Source: Acidimicrobiia bacterium
GTDB lineage: Bacteria; Actinomycetota; Acidimicrobiia; IMCC26256
Direction: 5' to 3'
DNA: 6,128 nucleotides
Assembly: GCA_023262065.1 (NCBI GenBank)
Contig: JALRDW010000050.1
Coordinates: 1-6,128, forward strand
Positions 1-5,042 of the stretch are shown here, one piece after another (the first letter of the stretch is position 1; each line of letters begins with the position of its first letter). A program made the position numbers and the translations under genes. The notes below the pieces were generated by a model that was given only the letters and a program-made list of their open reading frames with translations, had not been told where the DNA came from and ran no database searches.

Positions 1-142
1 TGCCGGCATCGCAGGCGAGGCGGACGACGGCGAGCAACACCTGCGCCTCGGCGATCTCCGTCACCTGCGGCAGGATCTCGGTGAGCAATGCGGCAGGGAC
101 CGGGACCGTCGACGCGGTCTCGGTGAGGAAGGCGCGCTCCAT
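1..142 (-). CDS. N-terminal fragment of a DnaD-like putative primosomal / helicase-loader protein (runs off left edge)
   Basis: Forty-seven codons are visible before the window ends. The ATG is the only sensible start: no in-frame ATG, GTG or TTG lies between it and the dnaB stop 42 nt upstream, and AAGGCG sits 8 nt ahead of it. The peptide begins MERAFLTETASTVPVPAALL and continues with TEILPQVTEIAEAQVLLAVV. From memory this matches the opening of DnaD-domain replication proteins of Chloroflexi and similar bacteria (pattern TPVPNLFF, then LLPxIDDLAELKVTL), where a Val/Thr-Pro-x-Pro element is followed by two amphipathic helices. In Firmicutes, DnaD-type proteins help load DnaB helicase at origins, so a place directly after dnaB in the same direction suits that role. 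The DnaD domain itself would lie outside the window. The identity is inferred from a short match; it could also be an unrelated helical protein. Confidence 0.5.
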   Translation of the reverse strand, partial: MERAFLTETASTVPVPAALLTEILPQVTEIAEAQVLLAVVRLACDAG

Positions 143-184
143 CTCAGGAGCGCCTTGGGCGTGCGGCAGGACGCGGGACCACGG

Positions 185-1573
185 CTAGAGTGCTCCCGGT
201 TCGCGGTAGAGCTCGAGGTCGGCGAAGCGGGCGGTGCCGTCGAAGAAGCGGAGGTTGATACTGCCGACTGGGCCGTTGCGGTGTTTGGCGACGATGATCT
301 CGGCGACGCCCTGCTTCTCCGTCTCTTGGTCGTACTTGTCCTCGCGGTAGATGAAGAGGACGAGATCGGCGTCCTGCTCGATCGACCCGGACTCGCGCAG
401 GTCCGCGAGCATCGGCCGCTTGTCCTGGCGGTACTCGAGCTGCCGGTTGAGCTGGGCGAGCGCCACCACGGGGCAGTCGAGCTCGCGGGCGAGGATCTTG
501 AGGCCGCGGGAGAGCTCGGCCACCTCGTTCTGTCGGCTCTCGACCTTGCCGGGTGAGGACATGAGTTGCAGGTAGTCCACGACGATCATCCCGAGGTCGC
601 CGTGCCGGGCCTTGATCCGCCGGGCCTTGGCCCGCATCTCCATCACCGTGCAGTGCGGGTTGTCGTCGATGTAGAGCGGCGCCTCGCCGAGGTGACCCAT
701 CGCGGTGCTCAGCCGGGTCCAGTCGGCATCGGTGAGGTTGCCCGTCTGGAGCTTGCGCGCCTCGACGCGGGCCTCCGAGGACAGCATGCGCTTGGTGAGT
801 TCGACCGCGCCCATCTCCATCGAGAAGAAGATGACGGGCCGGCGCGTCGCGATCGCCACGTTCGACGCCGCACCGAGCGCGAACGAGGTCTTCCCCATGC
901 CCGGGCGTGCCGCCACGATGACGAGGTTCGAGGGCTGTACGCCGAGCAGCAGCGCGTCGAGATCGGTGTAGCCGGTCGGCACCCCCGTGACCGCACCGTC
1001 CTCGTGGTACATCGTCTCGAGCTGGTTCACCGTCTCGGTGACCGTGTCGAAGATGCGCACCATGGACTCGGCCACGCGCTTCTCGGCCACCTCGAAGATG
1101 CGGGCCTCGGCGCGGTCGACCGTCTCGGTGACGTCGTCCGGCTGCGAGTAGGCACTCTCGGCGATCTCGCCGGCGACCGCGATGAGCCGGCGCAGCAGCG
1201 CGAGCTCGCCGACGATGCGCGCGTAGTGGCTCGCGTTCGCCGACGCCGGCGTCCCACCCTGGATGCGCATGAGTGCGGGGCGACCGCCGAGCGGTTCGAG
1301 CAGTTCGGCCCGCCGCAGCTCCTCGGCGACCGTCACCGGGTCGACGGGTTCGCCCTGACCGTAGAGCCCCATGATCGCCGTGAAGATGTGACCGTGCGCG
1401 GGCTTGTAGAAGTCGGCCTCATCGACCCGGGCCTCGACGGCCGCCGTGATGGCGTCGCGCGAGAGCATCATCGCCCCGAGGAGCGACTCCTCGGCCTCGA
1501 GGTTGTGCGGGGGGATGCGGCCGCGCTCGGCCCGCGCCTGACGCTCGCGCGCCTCCTCGATCGACTGGACCAC
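185..1573 (-). CDS. dnaB: Replicative DNA helicase DnaB
   Basis: This is the hexameric 5'-3' ATP-driven helicase that unwinds the chromosome ahead of the replisome and recruits primase. From the chosen GTG the protein has 462 residues, the usual DnaB length. The N-terminal primase-interacting domain (about 20-120) opens with PPHNLEAEESLLGAMML. A linker follows, and then the RecA-like motor. Walker A is ARPGMGKT at 222-229, FFSMEM lies at 249-254, the Walker B strand MIVVDYLQLM at 329-338 includes D333, RESGSIEQDADLVLF spans 393-407, and AKHRN at 429-433 supplies the conserved Lys/Arg. No intein is present, unlike some mycobacterial DnaB. The start is set by GGAGG five nucleotides before the GTG and by the family's N-terminus; the frame stays open to 1768, but that extra sequence is non-homologous and overlaps regulatory repeats. 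The gene follows rplI after a 261-nt gap with its own signals, so it is probably transcribed separately. Confidence 0.98.
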   Translation of the reverse strand: MVQSIEEARERQARAERGRIPPHNLEAEESLLGAMMLSRDAITAAVEARVDEADFYKPAHGHIFTAIMGLYGQGEPVDPVTVAEELRRAELLEPLGGRPALMRIQGGTPASANASHYARIVGELALLRRLIAVAGEIAESAYSQPDDVTETVDRAEARIFEVAEKRVAESMVRIFDTVTETVNQLETMYHEDGAVTGVPTGYTDLDALLLGVQPSNLVIVAARPGMGKTSFALGAASNVAIATRRPVIFFSMEMGAVELTKRMLSSEARVEARKLQTGNLTDADWTRLSTAMGHLGEAPLYIDDNPHCTVMEMRAKARRIKARHGDLGMIVVDYLQLMSSPGKVESRQNEVAELSRGLKILARELDCPVVALAQLNRQLEYRQDKRPMLADLRESGSIEQDADLVLFIYREDKYDQETEKQGVAEIIVAKHRNGPVGSINLRFFDGTARFADLELYREPGAL

Positions 1574-1578
1574 CTGAG

Positions 1579-1583
1579 CCTCC
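1579..1583 (-). promoter_or_regulatory. Ribosome binding site fixing the dnaB GTG start
   Basis: GGAGG (within TTGGAGG) reads on the minus strand, separated from the GTG at 1573-1571 by CTGAG, a 5-nt spacing. It selects the 462-aa form over longer in-frame starts. Confidence 0.75.
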
Positions 1584-1653
1584 AACCCCACGCCCGGCCC
1601 GATCCACCGTCGACCCACTCGCGCGAACGCCCCGCATCGTCGCGTGCCCGGCC

Positions 1654-1738
1654 TGTGGGTATGAAGTGGACAGGGTTGGGAATTCCCTGTGTATTCGCTG
1701 TGGACATCGCGCCTCGTCGTCCACAGGCCTGTGGACGA
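1654..1738. promoter_or_regulatory. Cluster of DnaA-box-like 9-mers upstream of dnaB
   Basis: Compared with the actinobacterial DnaA box TTGTCCACA, this 85-bp stretch contains TCGTCCACA at 1717-1725 (plus) and again at 1738-1730 (minus), and ATGTCCACA at 1707-1699 (minus), each one mismatch away. Weaker copies are CTGTCCACT at 1673-1665 (minus) and ATACCCACA at 1662-1654 (minus). The minus-strand copies begin 31, 34 and 11 nt apart, close to whole helical turns. The cluster lies about 80-165 nt before the dnaB start, downstream of the rplI terminator hairpin. The boxes are seen in the sequence; DnaA binding and control of dnaB are inferred. I found no convincing -10 element here, so the dnaB promoter itself is not placed. 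Confidence 0.5.
1670..1690. repeat. Nested inverted repeats ACAGGG...CCCTGT around GGGAATTCCC
   Basis: ACAGGG (1670-1675) and CCCTGT (1685-1690) are inverted copies with a 9-nt spacer. Overlapping this is the perfect 10-bp palindrome GGGAATTCCC at 1678-1687. Both lie between the DnaA-like boxes, in the least G+C-rich part of the gap. Function is unknown; a regulator site near the dnaB promoter is possible. Confidence 0.4.
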
Positions 1739-1740
1739 CG
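1715..1740. repeat. 26-bp perfect palindrome carrying two back-to-back DnaA-like boxes
   Basis: The 26 bases from 1715 to 1740 are exactly self-complementary around the centre AGG|CCT at 1727/1728. The inner 18 bp read GTCCACAGGCCTGTGGAC. Symmetry breaks at the next pair (T at 1714, G at 1741). Each half holds one TCGTCCACA. It could be a binding site for a dimer or for two DnaA molecules. Confidence 0.8.
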
Positions 1741-1781
1741 GAGGGAGCATCGCGGCGGGGTCGGACACGGGTCCGGACGCG

Positions 1782-1811
1782 ACGGGGCCCGGTCCTGCGA
1801 CCGGGCCCCGT
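1782..1811 (-). terminator. Strong hairpin after rplI, probable operon terminator without a U-tract
   Basis: ACGGGGCCCGGTC (1782-1794) pairs perfectly with GACCGGGCCCCGT (1799-1811): 13 base pairs closed by a 4-nt loop. The hairpin begins 23 nt after the rplI stop. A smaller CATCG/CGATG hairpin (1813-1824) lies between them. The minus strand continues CGCGTCC, with no run of T. U-less hairpins are common at gene ends in high-G+C actinobacteria; termination here is inferred from position and stem strength. Confidence 0.55.
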
Positions 1812-1834
1812 GCATCGTTCGATGGTGGGGACGC

Positions 1835-2281
1835 CTACTCGGCGACCACCTCCACGGTGATGGTGGCGACGACGTCGGCGTGGAGCTTGATGCTCACCTC
1901 GGTCTCACCGACCTCCTTGATCGGCTCGTCGAGGACGACCGTGCGCCGGTCGACCTCGTGACCCGCAAGGGCCGCGATGGCCGAGGCGATGTCGGCGGTG
2001 CCGACCGAGCCGAACAACTTGCCGCCCTCCCCGGCCCGGGCCGGGACGGTGACCCGCTGCCCGCCGAGCCGACCGGCGATCGCCTCGGCCGCCTCCCGCT
2101 CACGCCGGTCGCGGGCGCTGCGGCTGCGGCGCATCGACTCGGCCTGGGCGATGACGCCCTTCGTGGCCTGCATCGCGAGGCCGCGCGGGACGAGGTAGTT
2201 GCGGGCGTAGCCGTCGGCGACCTCACAGAGGTCGCCCTTCTTGCCGAGGTTCTCGACGTCGGTGCGCAGGACGACCTTCAC
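1835..2281 (-). CDS. rplI: 50S ribosomal protein bL9
   Basis: bL9 binds 23S rRNA domain V near the L1 stalk and reaches out from the large subunit, affecting reading-frame fidelity. The 148-residue product is of normal length with both domains. The N-terminal rRNA-binding domain (about 1-50) begins MKVVLRTDVENLGKKGD and includes GYARNYLVPRGLA at 24-36. A charged connecting helix rich in Arg and Glu follows (about 45-75). The C-terminal domain includes GKLFGSVGTADIA near 87-99 and ends with a short acidic tail. Translation starts at GTG, whose bases overlap the rpsR stop as GTGA, so the two genes are probably translationally coupled. It is the last gene of the rpsF-ssb-rpsR-rplI unit and is followed by a strong hairpin. 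Confidence 0.98.
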   Translation of the reverse strand: MKVVLRTDVENLGKKGDLCEVADGYARNYLVPRGLAMQATKGVIAQAESMRRSRSARDRREREAAEAIAGRLGGQRVTVPARAGEGGKLFGSVGTADIASAIAALAGHEVDRRTVVLDEPIKEVGETEVSIKLHADVVATITVEVVAE

Positions 2282-2718
2282 TCGGCCACCTCCTCGGTCG
2301 CGCCGACGGTGTCGACGACCTCGACGGTCTCGACACCCTCGACCGTCACGCCCTCGGGCAGTTCCTCGGTCACGGTCTCGACCACGGCCTCGGTCTGCTC
2401 GCGGGGCCCACGGTCGTCGCGATCACGGCGGCCGCCCTTCGAGCGCTGCGTCACCTGACGGACCGTGTACGGCAGCAGGCCCATCTCACGGGCGACCCGG
2501 ATCGCCCGGGCGATCTCACGCTGCTGGGTGTTGTTGCCGGTGACCCGGCGGGCGCGGATCTTGGCCCGCTCGGACATGAACCGCCGGAGCAGGTTGACGT
2601 CCTTGTAGTCGATGTAGTCCACACCGTCGCTGATGAGGATCGACACCTTCTTCTTGACCGGGCGACGTCGGTCCGCGCCTGCGGACTTCCCCCGCCGATC
2701 CCTGCTGTCTCGTGCCAT
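2278..2718 (-). CDS. rpsR: 30S ribosomal protein bS18, cysteine-free form with a long acidic C-terminal tail
   Basis: bS18 binds the central domain of 16S rRNA as a heterodimer with bS6. Residues 21-87 are the conserved core: VKKKVSILISDGVDYIDYKD, then LLRRF, KIRARRVTG and AREMGLLPYTVR. Bacterial S18 usually has about 75-90 residues; this one has 146. After the core there is a basic stretch (88-107, with KGGRRDRDDR), then about 39 residues with some thirteen Glu/Asp, many Val/Thr and almost no basic residues. The protein contains no cysteine: the zinc-site cysteines of the C+ form (KCVFC-type in M. tuberculosis rpsR1) are replaced within VSILIS, so this is a zinc-independent form. AGGAG lies 9 nt before the ATG. 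The tail runs in frame to the GTGA overlap with rplI, so it is not an obvious assembly or frameshift artefact. Its role is unknown. Confidence 0.97.
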   Translation of the reverse strand: MARDSRDRRGKSAGADRRRPVKKKVSILISDGVDYIDYKDVNLLRRFMSERAKIRARRVTGNNTQQREIARAIRVAREMGLLPYTVRQVTQRSKGGRRDRDDRGPREQTEAVVETVTEELPEGVTVEGVETVEVVDTVGATEEVAE

Positions 2719-2757
2719 CTCGAAGTTCTCCTGTCACTTCCGTGGAGGGACCACGCC

Positions 2758-3222
2758 CTAGAAGGGCTCCTCGTCCCCGAATCCGTCGTACGCCGGGGCC
2801 GGCTCGTTCGAGGTCGGGCGGGCGCTGCCGCCGCCACCGCCGCCGAAGTCGCCGCCACCGCGACGCTCCACCCGGCGCACCTCGGCGCTCGCCCACCGCA
2901 GGCTCGGCGCCACCTCGTCGGCGATGATCTCGACGACGCTGCGCTTCTCGCCCTGCTCGGTCTCCCAGGACCGCTGCTCGAGGCGACCGGTGACCACGAT
3001 GCGCATCCCCTTCTGGAGGGACTCGCTGCAGTGGTCGGCCATCTCGCCCCACACCACGACGTTGAAGAACGACGTGCGCTCCTCGGTCTCGTTGGTCTGC
3101 CGGTTCGTCCACCGACGGCTCACCGCGACGCCCAGCGTCGCCTTGGCCTGGCCGCCGGCCGTGTACCGGATCTCGGGGTCCCGGGTGAGGTTGCCCACCA
3201 CGGTGATCGTGTTGTCAGCCAT
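2758..3222 (-). CDS. ssb: Single-stranded DNA-binding protein SSB
   Basis: SSB coats single-stranded DNA during replication, repair and recombination and recruits partner proteins through its C-terminal tip. The 154-residue product has the OB-fold at about 1-112: MADNTITVVGNLTRDPEIRY at the start, SFFNVVVWGEMADHCSESLQ at 51-70, KGMRIVVTGRLEQRSWE at 71-87. A short glycine-rich linker follows (GGGDFGGGGGG around 122-132). The acidic tip is GDEEPF, corresponding to the DDDIPF-type interaction peptide. AAGGAG sits 6 nt before the ATG. The frame stays open further upstream, but that part overlaps the end of rpsF and has no family resemblance. The gene lies 50 nt after rpsF and 39 nt before rpsR, the classic S6-SSB-S18 arrangement. 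The linker and tail are short for an actinobacterial SSB. Confidence 0.98.
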   Translation of the reverse strand: MADNTITVVGNLTRDPEIRYTAGGQAKATLGVAVSRRWTNRQTNETEERTSFFNVVVWGEMADHCSESLQKGMRIVVTGRLEQRSWETEQGEKRSVVEIIADEVAPSLRWASAEVRRVERRGGGDFGGGGGGSARPTSNEPAPAYDGFGDEEPF

Positions 3223-3272
3223 CTCGTGCTCCTTCGCGTCTCGTGACGCCGCTCGGGCGTGCGCCCCGCGGG

Positions 3273-3614
3273 CTACGCCTCGTCCGCCGCGGGCGCCGGT
3301 GCGGCCCCGCCGAGCCGTCCGTAGACGGCCTCGGGGATCCGCAGCACCTTGTGGCGGATGACCTGGTCGGACAGGGAGAGCGTGCGGTTCAGCTCGTCCA
3401 TCGCGGCGGGCTCGGCCTTCGCCTGGAAGACCACGTAGAAGCCCTCCCAGCGATGCTTGATCTCGTACGCGAAGCGACGCTTGCCCCACACATCGAGCGG
3501 ACCACGGACGGCGCCCTGGGACTCGATGAGCTTGATGGAGGACTCGACGCTGGACCGGATCGTCTCCTCTTCCAGATCCGCGTCGAAGATGACCATGACT
3601 TCGTACGGCCTCAA
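3273..3614 (-). CDS. rpsF: 30S ribosomal protein bS6
   Basis: bS6 joins bS18 on the 30S platform. The 113-residue product shows the ferredoxin-like S6 fold pattern: RPYEVMVIFDADLEEETI at residues 2-19, DVWGKRRFAYEIKHRWEGFY around 51-70, and a C-terminal region ending with an Ala/Pro-rich tail (GGAAPAPAADEA). The chosen start is a TTG directly before RPYEV, where the family normally begins. AAGGAGG lies 10 nt upstream of it. An ATG at 3644 is in frame, but it would place this Shine-Dalgarno sequence inside the coding region, so I reject it. It is the first gene of the operon, behind a 228-nt gap with a possible promoter and a structured leader. The weak TTG start with a strong ribosome site would suit translational control. 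Confidence 0.96.
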   Translation of the reverse strand: MRPYEVMVIFDADLEEETIRSSVESSIKLIESQGAVRGPLDVWGKRRFAYEIKHRWEGFYVVFQAKAEPAAMDELNRTLSLSDQVIRHKVLRIPEAVYGRLGGAAPAPAADEA

Positions 3615-3624
3615 GGGCTTCGTA

Positions 3625-3631
3625 CCTCCTT
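3625..3631 (-). promoter_or_regulatory. Strong ribosome binding site deciding the rpsF TTG start
   Basis: AAGGAGG on the minus strand ends 10 nt before the TTG at 3614-3612. It is the longest anti-Shine-Dalgarno match in the window, and it excludes the upstream ATG at 3644. Confidence 0.75.
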
Positions 3632-3635
3632 CGGA

Positions 3636-3728
3636 CCGCAGCACGCTGCGGGCTCCCGGGCCGGAGGGGTCACCACCCGATGTGGTGCTCCGCCGAGGAG
3701 CAGGGTCTCGGTTGTCACCCCCGGACCC
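3636..3728 (-). promoter_or_regulatory. Foldable rpsF leader, candidate autoregulatory RNA
   Basis: On the minus strand the leader can form an outer stem: GGG-CCGG-GGGT (3728-3717, one bulged base) pairs with 3670-3658 (two bulged bases). It encloses two adjacent hairpins, TGCTCC/GGAGCA with loop TCGGC (3702-3686) and CACCAC/GTGGTG with loop ATCGG (3687-3671). A further inverted repeat CCGCAGC/GCTGCGG (3651-3636) lies just before the ribosome site. S6:S18-binding leaders that repress rpsF are known in other bacteria. Whether this is one of them is inference: I have only checked pairing by eye, not conservation or folding energy. Confidence 0.4.
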
Positions 3729-3753
3729 GTGGTGCGGTTCCGAGGGAGACGGC

Positions 3754-3782
3754 AGGGTAGCAGCACCCCGTCGCGGATCTAT
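3754..3782 (-). promoter_or_regulatory. Possible promoter of the rpsF-ssb-rpsR-rplI operon
   Basis: TACCCT at 3759-3754 fits the actinobacterial -10 pattern TAnnnT. A poor -35 candidate, ATAGAT, lies 17 nt upstream (3782-3777). Transcription from here would give a leader of roughly 130 nt containing the foldable region. The -35 is weak, so confidence is low. Confidence 0.35.
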
Positions 3783-3822
3783 CGGTCGGGACCCTACGGA
3801 GGGGGTCGGACACCGCGACGCC

Positions 3823-3840
3823 GTGCCCCGGCACTCGGGG
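3823..3840 (-). terminator. Weak hairpin just after the panB stop
   Basis: On the minus strand CCCCG-AGTGC-CGGGG (3840-3826) forms a 5-bp stem two nucleotides past the stop codon, and an alternative GTGCC/GGCAC pairing (3834-3823) overlaps it. There is no U-tract. It could be a modest terminator or mRNA 3' end, or chance in G+C-rich DNA. Confidence 0.3.
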
Positions 3841-3842
3841 GA

Positions 3843-4748
3843 CTAGGGGTTGGCCGGGGCCTCGGCCGGGGTCCGCGTGACCTCGATGCCGTCGCCCGCG
3901 TAGAGCTGCAGGGCCTCCGGCATCTGGTCGGTCATGTGGTACGTCTCCTCGCTCGAGGGGAACGTGCCGGCCCGGACGTCGGCGCAGAACCGGGCCACGG
4001 CCTCGGTGGCCTCCCGGCCGAGCTCGGCGTAGCGGCGGACGAACCGGGGGGCGATCCGGTCCTCGAACCCGAGCAGATCGGCGGAGACGAGCACCTGGCC
4101 GTCGCAGTGACGACCCGCGCCGATGCCGATCGTGGGCACCTCGATCGCGTCGGTCACCATGCGGGCCACCCCGTCGGGCACGCACTCGAGGACGATGGCG
4201 AAGCAGCCGGCCTCGGCGAGGGCGACCGCGTCGTCGACGATGCGGCGCGCCGCGTCGAGCTGCTTGCCCTGCACCCGGAACCCGCCGATCGCGTGGATCG
4301 ACTGCGGGGTGAGGCCGAGGTGACCCATCACCGGGATCTCGGTGTCGAGGATCGCCGCGATCGCGTCGAGACGCTTGCGCCCGCCCTCGAGCTTCACCGA
4401 GCCGGCGCCGGCGCGCACCAGCGCCGCCGCGTTGCGGACCGTCTCCTCGCGCGACACGTGGTAGCTCATCCACGGAAGGTCACCCACCACGAGCGCGTGC
4501 GGCTTCGTGCGGGCCACTGCGGCGATGTGGTGGGCCATGTCCTCGGTGGTGACCTGGAGCGTGTCGTCGTAACCGAGCGCGACCATGGCGAGGCTGTCGC
4601 CGACCAGGATCATGTCGACACCCGCCGCGTCCGCGATTCGGGCACTCGGGGCGTCGTGCGCAGTGACCATGACGAGGGGTTCGCCGCCCTTGCGGGCCCG
4701 GATGTCGGGCGCCGTGACGGGTCGGCCGCGACCGGCGGTGGAGGCCAT
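3843..4748 (-). CDS. panB: 3-methyl-2-oxobutanoate hydroxymethyltransferase (ketopantoate hydroxymethyltransferase)
   Basis: PanB transfers a hydroxymethyl group from 5,10-methylenetetrahydrofolate to 2-oxoisovalerate, giving ketopantoate, the first committed step to pantothenate and coenzyme A. The cytosolic TIM-barrel enzyme is recognisable throughout: VTAHDAPSARIADAAG (28-43), ILVGDSLAMVALGYDDT (47-63), VVGDLPWMSYH (87-97), MGHLGLTPQSIHAIGGFRVQ (141-160) and IVLECVP (185-191). By comparison with the E. coli enzyme, the Mg2+ ligands are D51, D90 and E121, K119 is the conserved lysine, and E188 is the catalytic glutamate. The length is 301 residues against about 264-280 usually; the excess is at the N-terminus and in a tail from about 272 ending PAEAPANP. 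AAGGAG lies 6 nt before the ATG. No other pantothenate gene is adjacent. It sits alone between the DUF5318 region and the rpsF operon. Confidence 0.97.
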   Translation of the reverse strand: MASTAGRGRPVTAPDIRARKGGEPLVMVTAHDAPSARIADAAGVDMILVGDSLAMVALGYDDTLQVTTEDMAHHIAAVARTKPHALVVGDLPWMSYHVSREETVRNAAALVRAGAGSVKLEGGRKRLDAIAAILDTEIPVMGHLGLTPQSIHAIGGFRVQGKQLDAARRIVDDAVALAEAGCFAIVLECVPDGVARMVTDAIEVPTIGIGAGRHCDGQVLVSADLLGFEDRIAPRFVRRYAELGREATEAVARFCADVRAGTFPSSEETYHMTDQMPEALQLYAGDGIEVTRTPAEAPANP

Positions 4749-4798
4749 CTCGTACTCCTTCGACGTCCAGGGCACGGACGGCTCCCGGCGTCCCCTCC

Positions 4799-4829
4799 AG
4801 CGTACCGGCGTCCCGGGGGCCGCTGTCCA
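4799..4829 (-). promoter_or_regulatory. Putative panB promoter
   Basis: TGGACA (4829-4824; five of six bases of TTGACA) and TACGCT (4804-4799; TAnnnT) are 19 nt apart on the minus strand, upstream of panB. The spacing is at the long limit. An inverted repeat CCGCTG-TC-CAGCGG (4820-4833) covers the -35 and lies between this promoter and the divergent one, so it might be an operator. Confidence 0.45.
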
Positions 4830-4837
4830 GCGGGGGG

Positions 4838-4849
4838 TAGCGTGCGGGG
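4838..4849 (+). promoter_or_regulatory. Putative -10 element for leaderless transcription of the 61-aa gene
   Basis: TAGCGT at 4838-4843 fits TAnnnT and is followed by exactly six nucleotides before the A of the ATG at 4850. If the last T is position -7, transcription would begin at the first base of the start codon. No separate Shine-Dalgarno sequence is convincingly spaced. No clear -35 is seen. Confidence 0.45.
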
Positions 4850-5035
4850 ATGGCCCGTGACTGCGAGAACTGCGGCAGCCCGAGCGACGTGCTCGTCCCG
4901 GTGCTGCGGGTCTACATCACGCCCGAGACCTGGGATGCGCCCGGATCGAGCCGCACCCTCGACACCCCCGAGGCCTGGTGCCTGCCCTGCGTGTCGATGT
5001 ACCCCGCCGAGGTCATCGGCGAGCCGACGGACTGA
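4850..5035 (+). CDS. Small four-cysteine (zinc-ribbon-like) protein of unknown function
   Basis: The 61-residue product has two CxxC knuckles, C5-E-N-C8 near the N-terminus and C44-L-P-C47 near the C-terminus, typical spacing for one zinc ribbon or rubredoxin-like knuckle pair. Between them lies a stretch that could form strands (VLVPVLRVYITPETWDA at 14-30). There is no signal peptide or membrane segment. I do not recognise the family and assign no reaction; such proteins often bind zinc and contact other proteins or nucleic acid. It is divergent from panB (101-nt gap) and convergent with the DUF5318 gene, 27 nt away. Support for a real gene is the well-formed cysteine pattern, the ATG exactly at the expected transcription start of a TAnnnT element, and a hairpin after the stop. 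The start could be wrong only if an upstream frame is used, and none is apparent. Confidence 0.7.
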   Translation: MARDCENCGSPSDVLVPVLRVYITPETWDAPGSSRTLDTPEAWCLPCVSMYPAEVIGEPTD

Positions 5036-5042
5036 ACCGACG

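Noticed and set aside
185..1573. Possible intein in dnaB
   Set aside because: The motor domain is continuous through Walker A and the DnaB motifs, and the 462-aa length leaves no room for an intein.
1574..1768. N-terminal extension of dnaB from an upstream ATG
   Set aside because: The extra 65 residues do not resemble DnaB, overlap the palindrome and DnaA-like boxes, and ignore the well-placed GGAGG before the GTG at 1573.
1574..1834. The rplI-dnaB gap as the main chromosomal origin
   Set aside because: Boxes are present, but there is no dnaA or dnaN nearby and no long A+T-rich unwinding region, so a full oriC is not supported.
566..2458. A 630-codon open frame on the plus strand
   Set aside because: It runs antisense through dnaB, rplI and rpsR. 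Its product is rich in Arg, Asp, Val and Gly with no recognisable domain, as expected from the complement of high-G+C coding DNA.
3255..3266. GGGCG-TG-CGCCC inverted repeat between rpsF and ssb
   Set aside because: It is a short stem with a 2-nt loop in G+C-rich DNA inside an operon; this is expected by chance and is not a convincing terminator.
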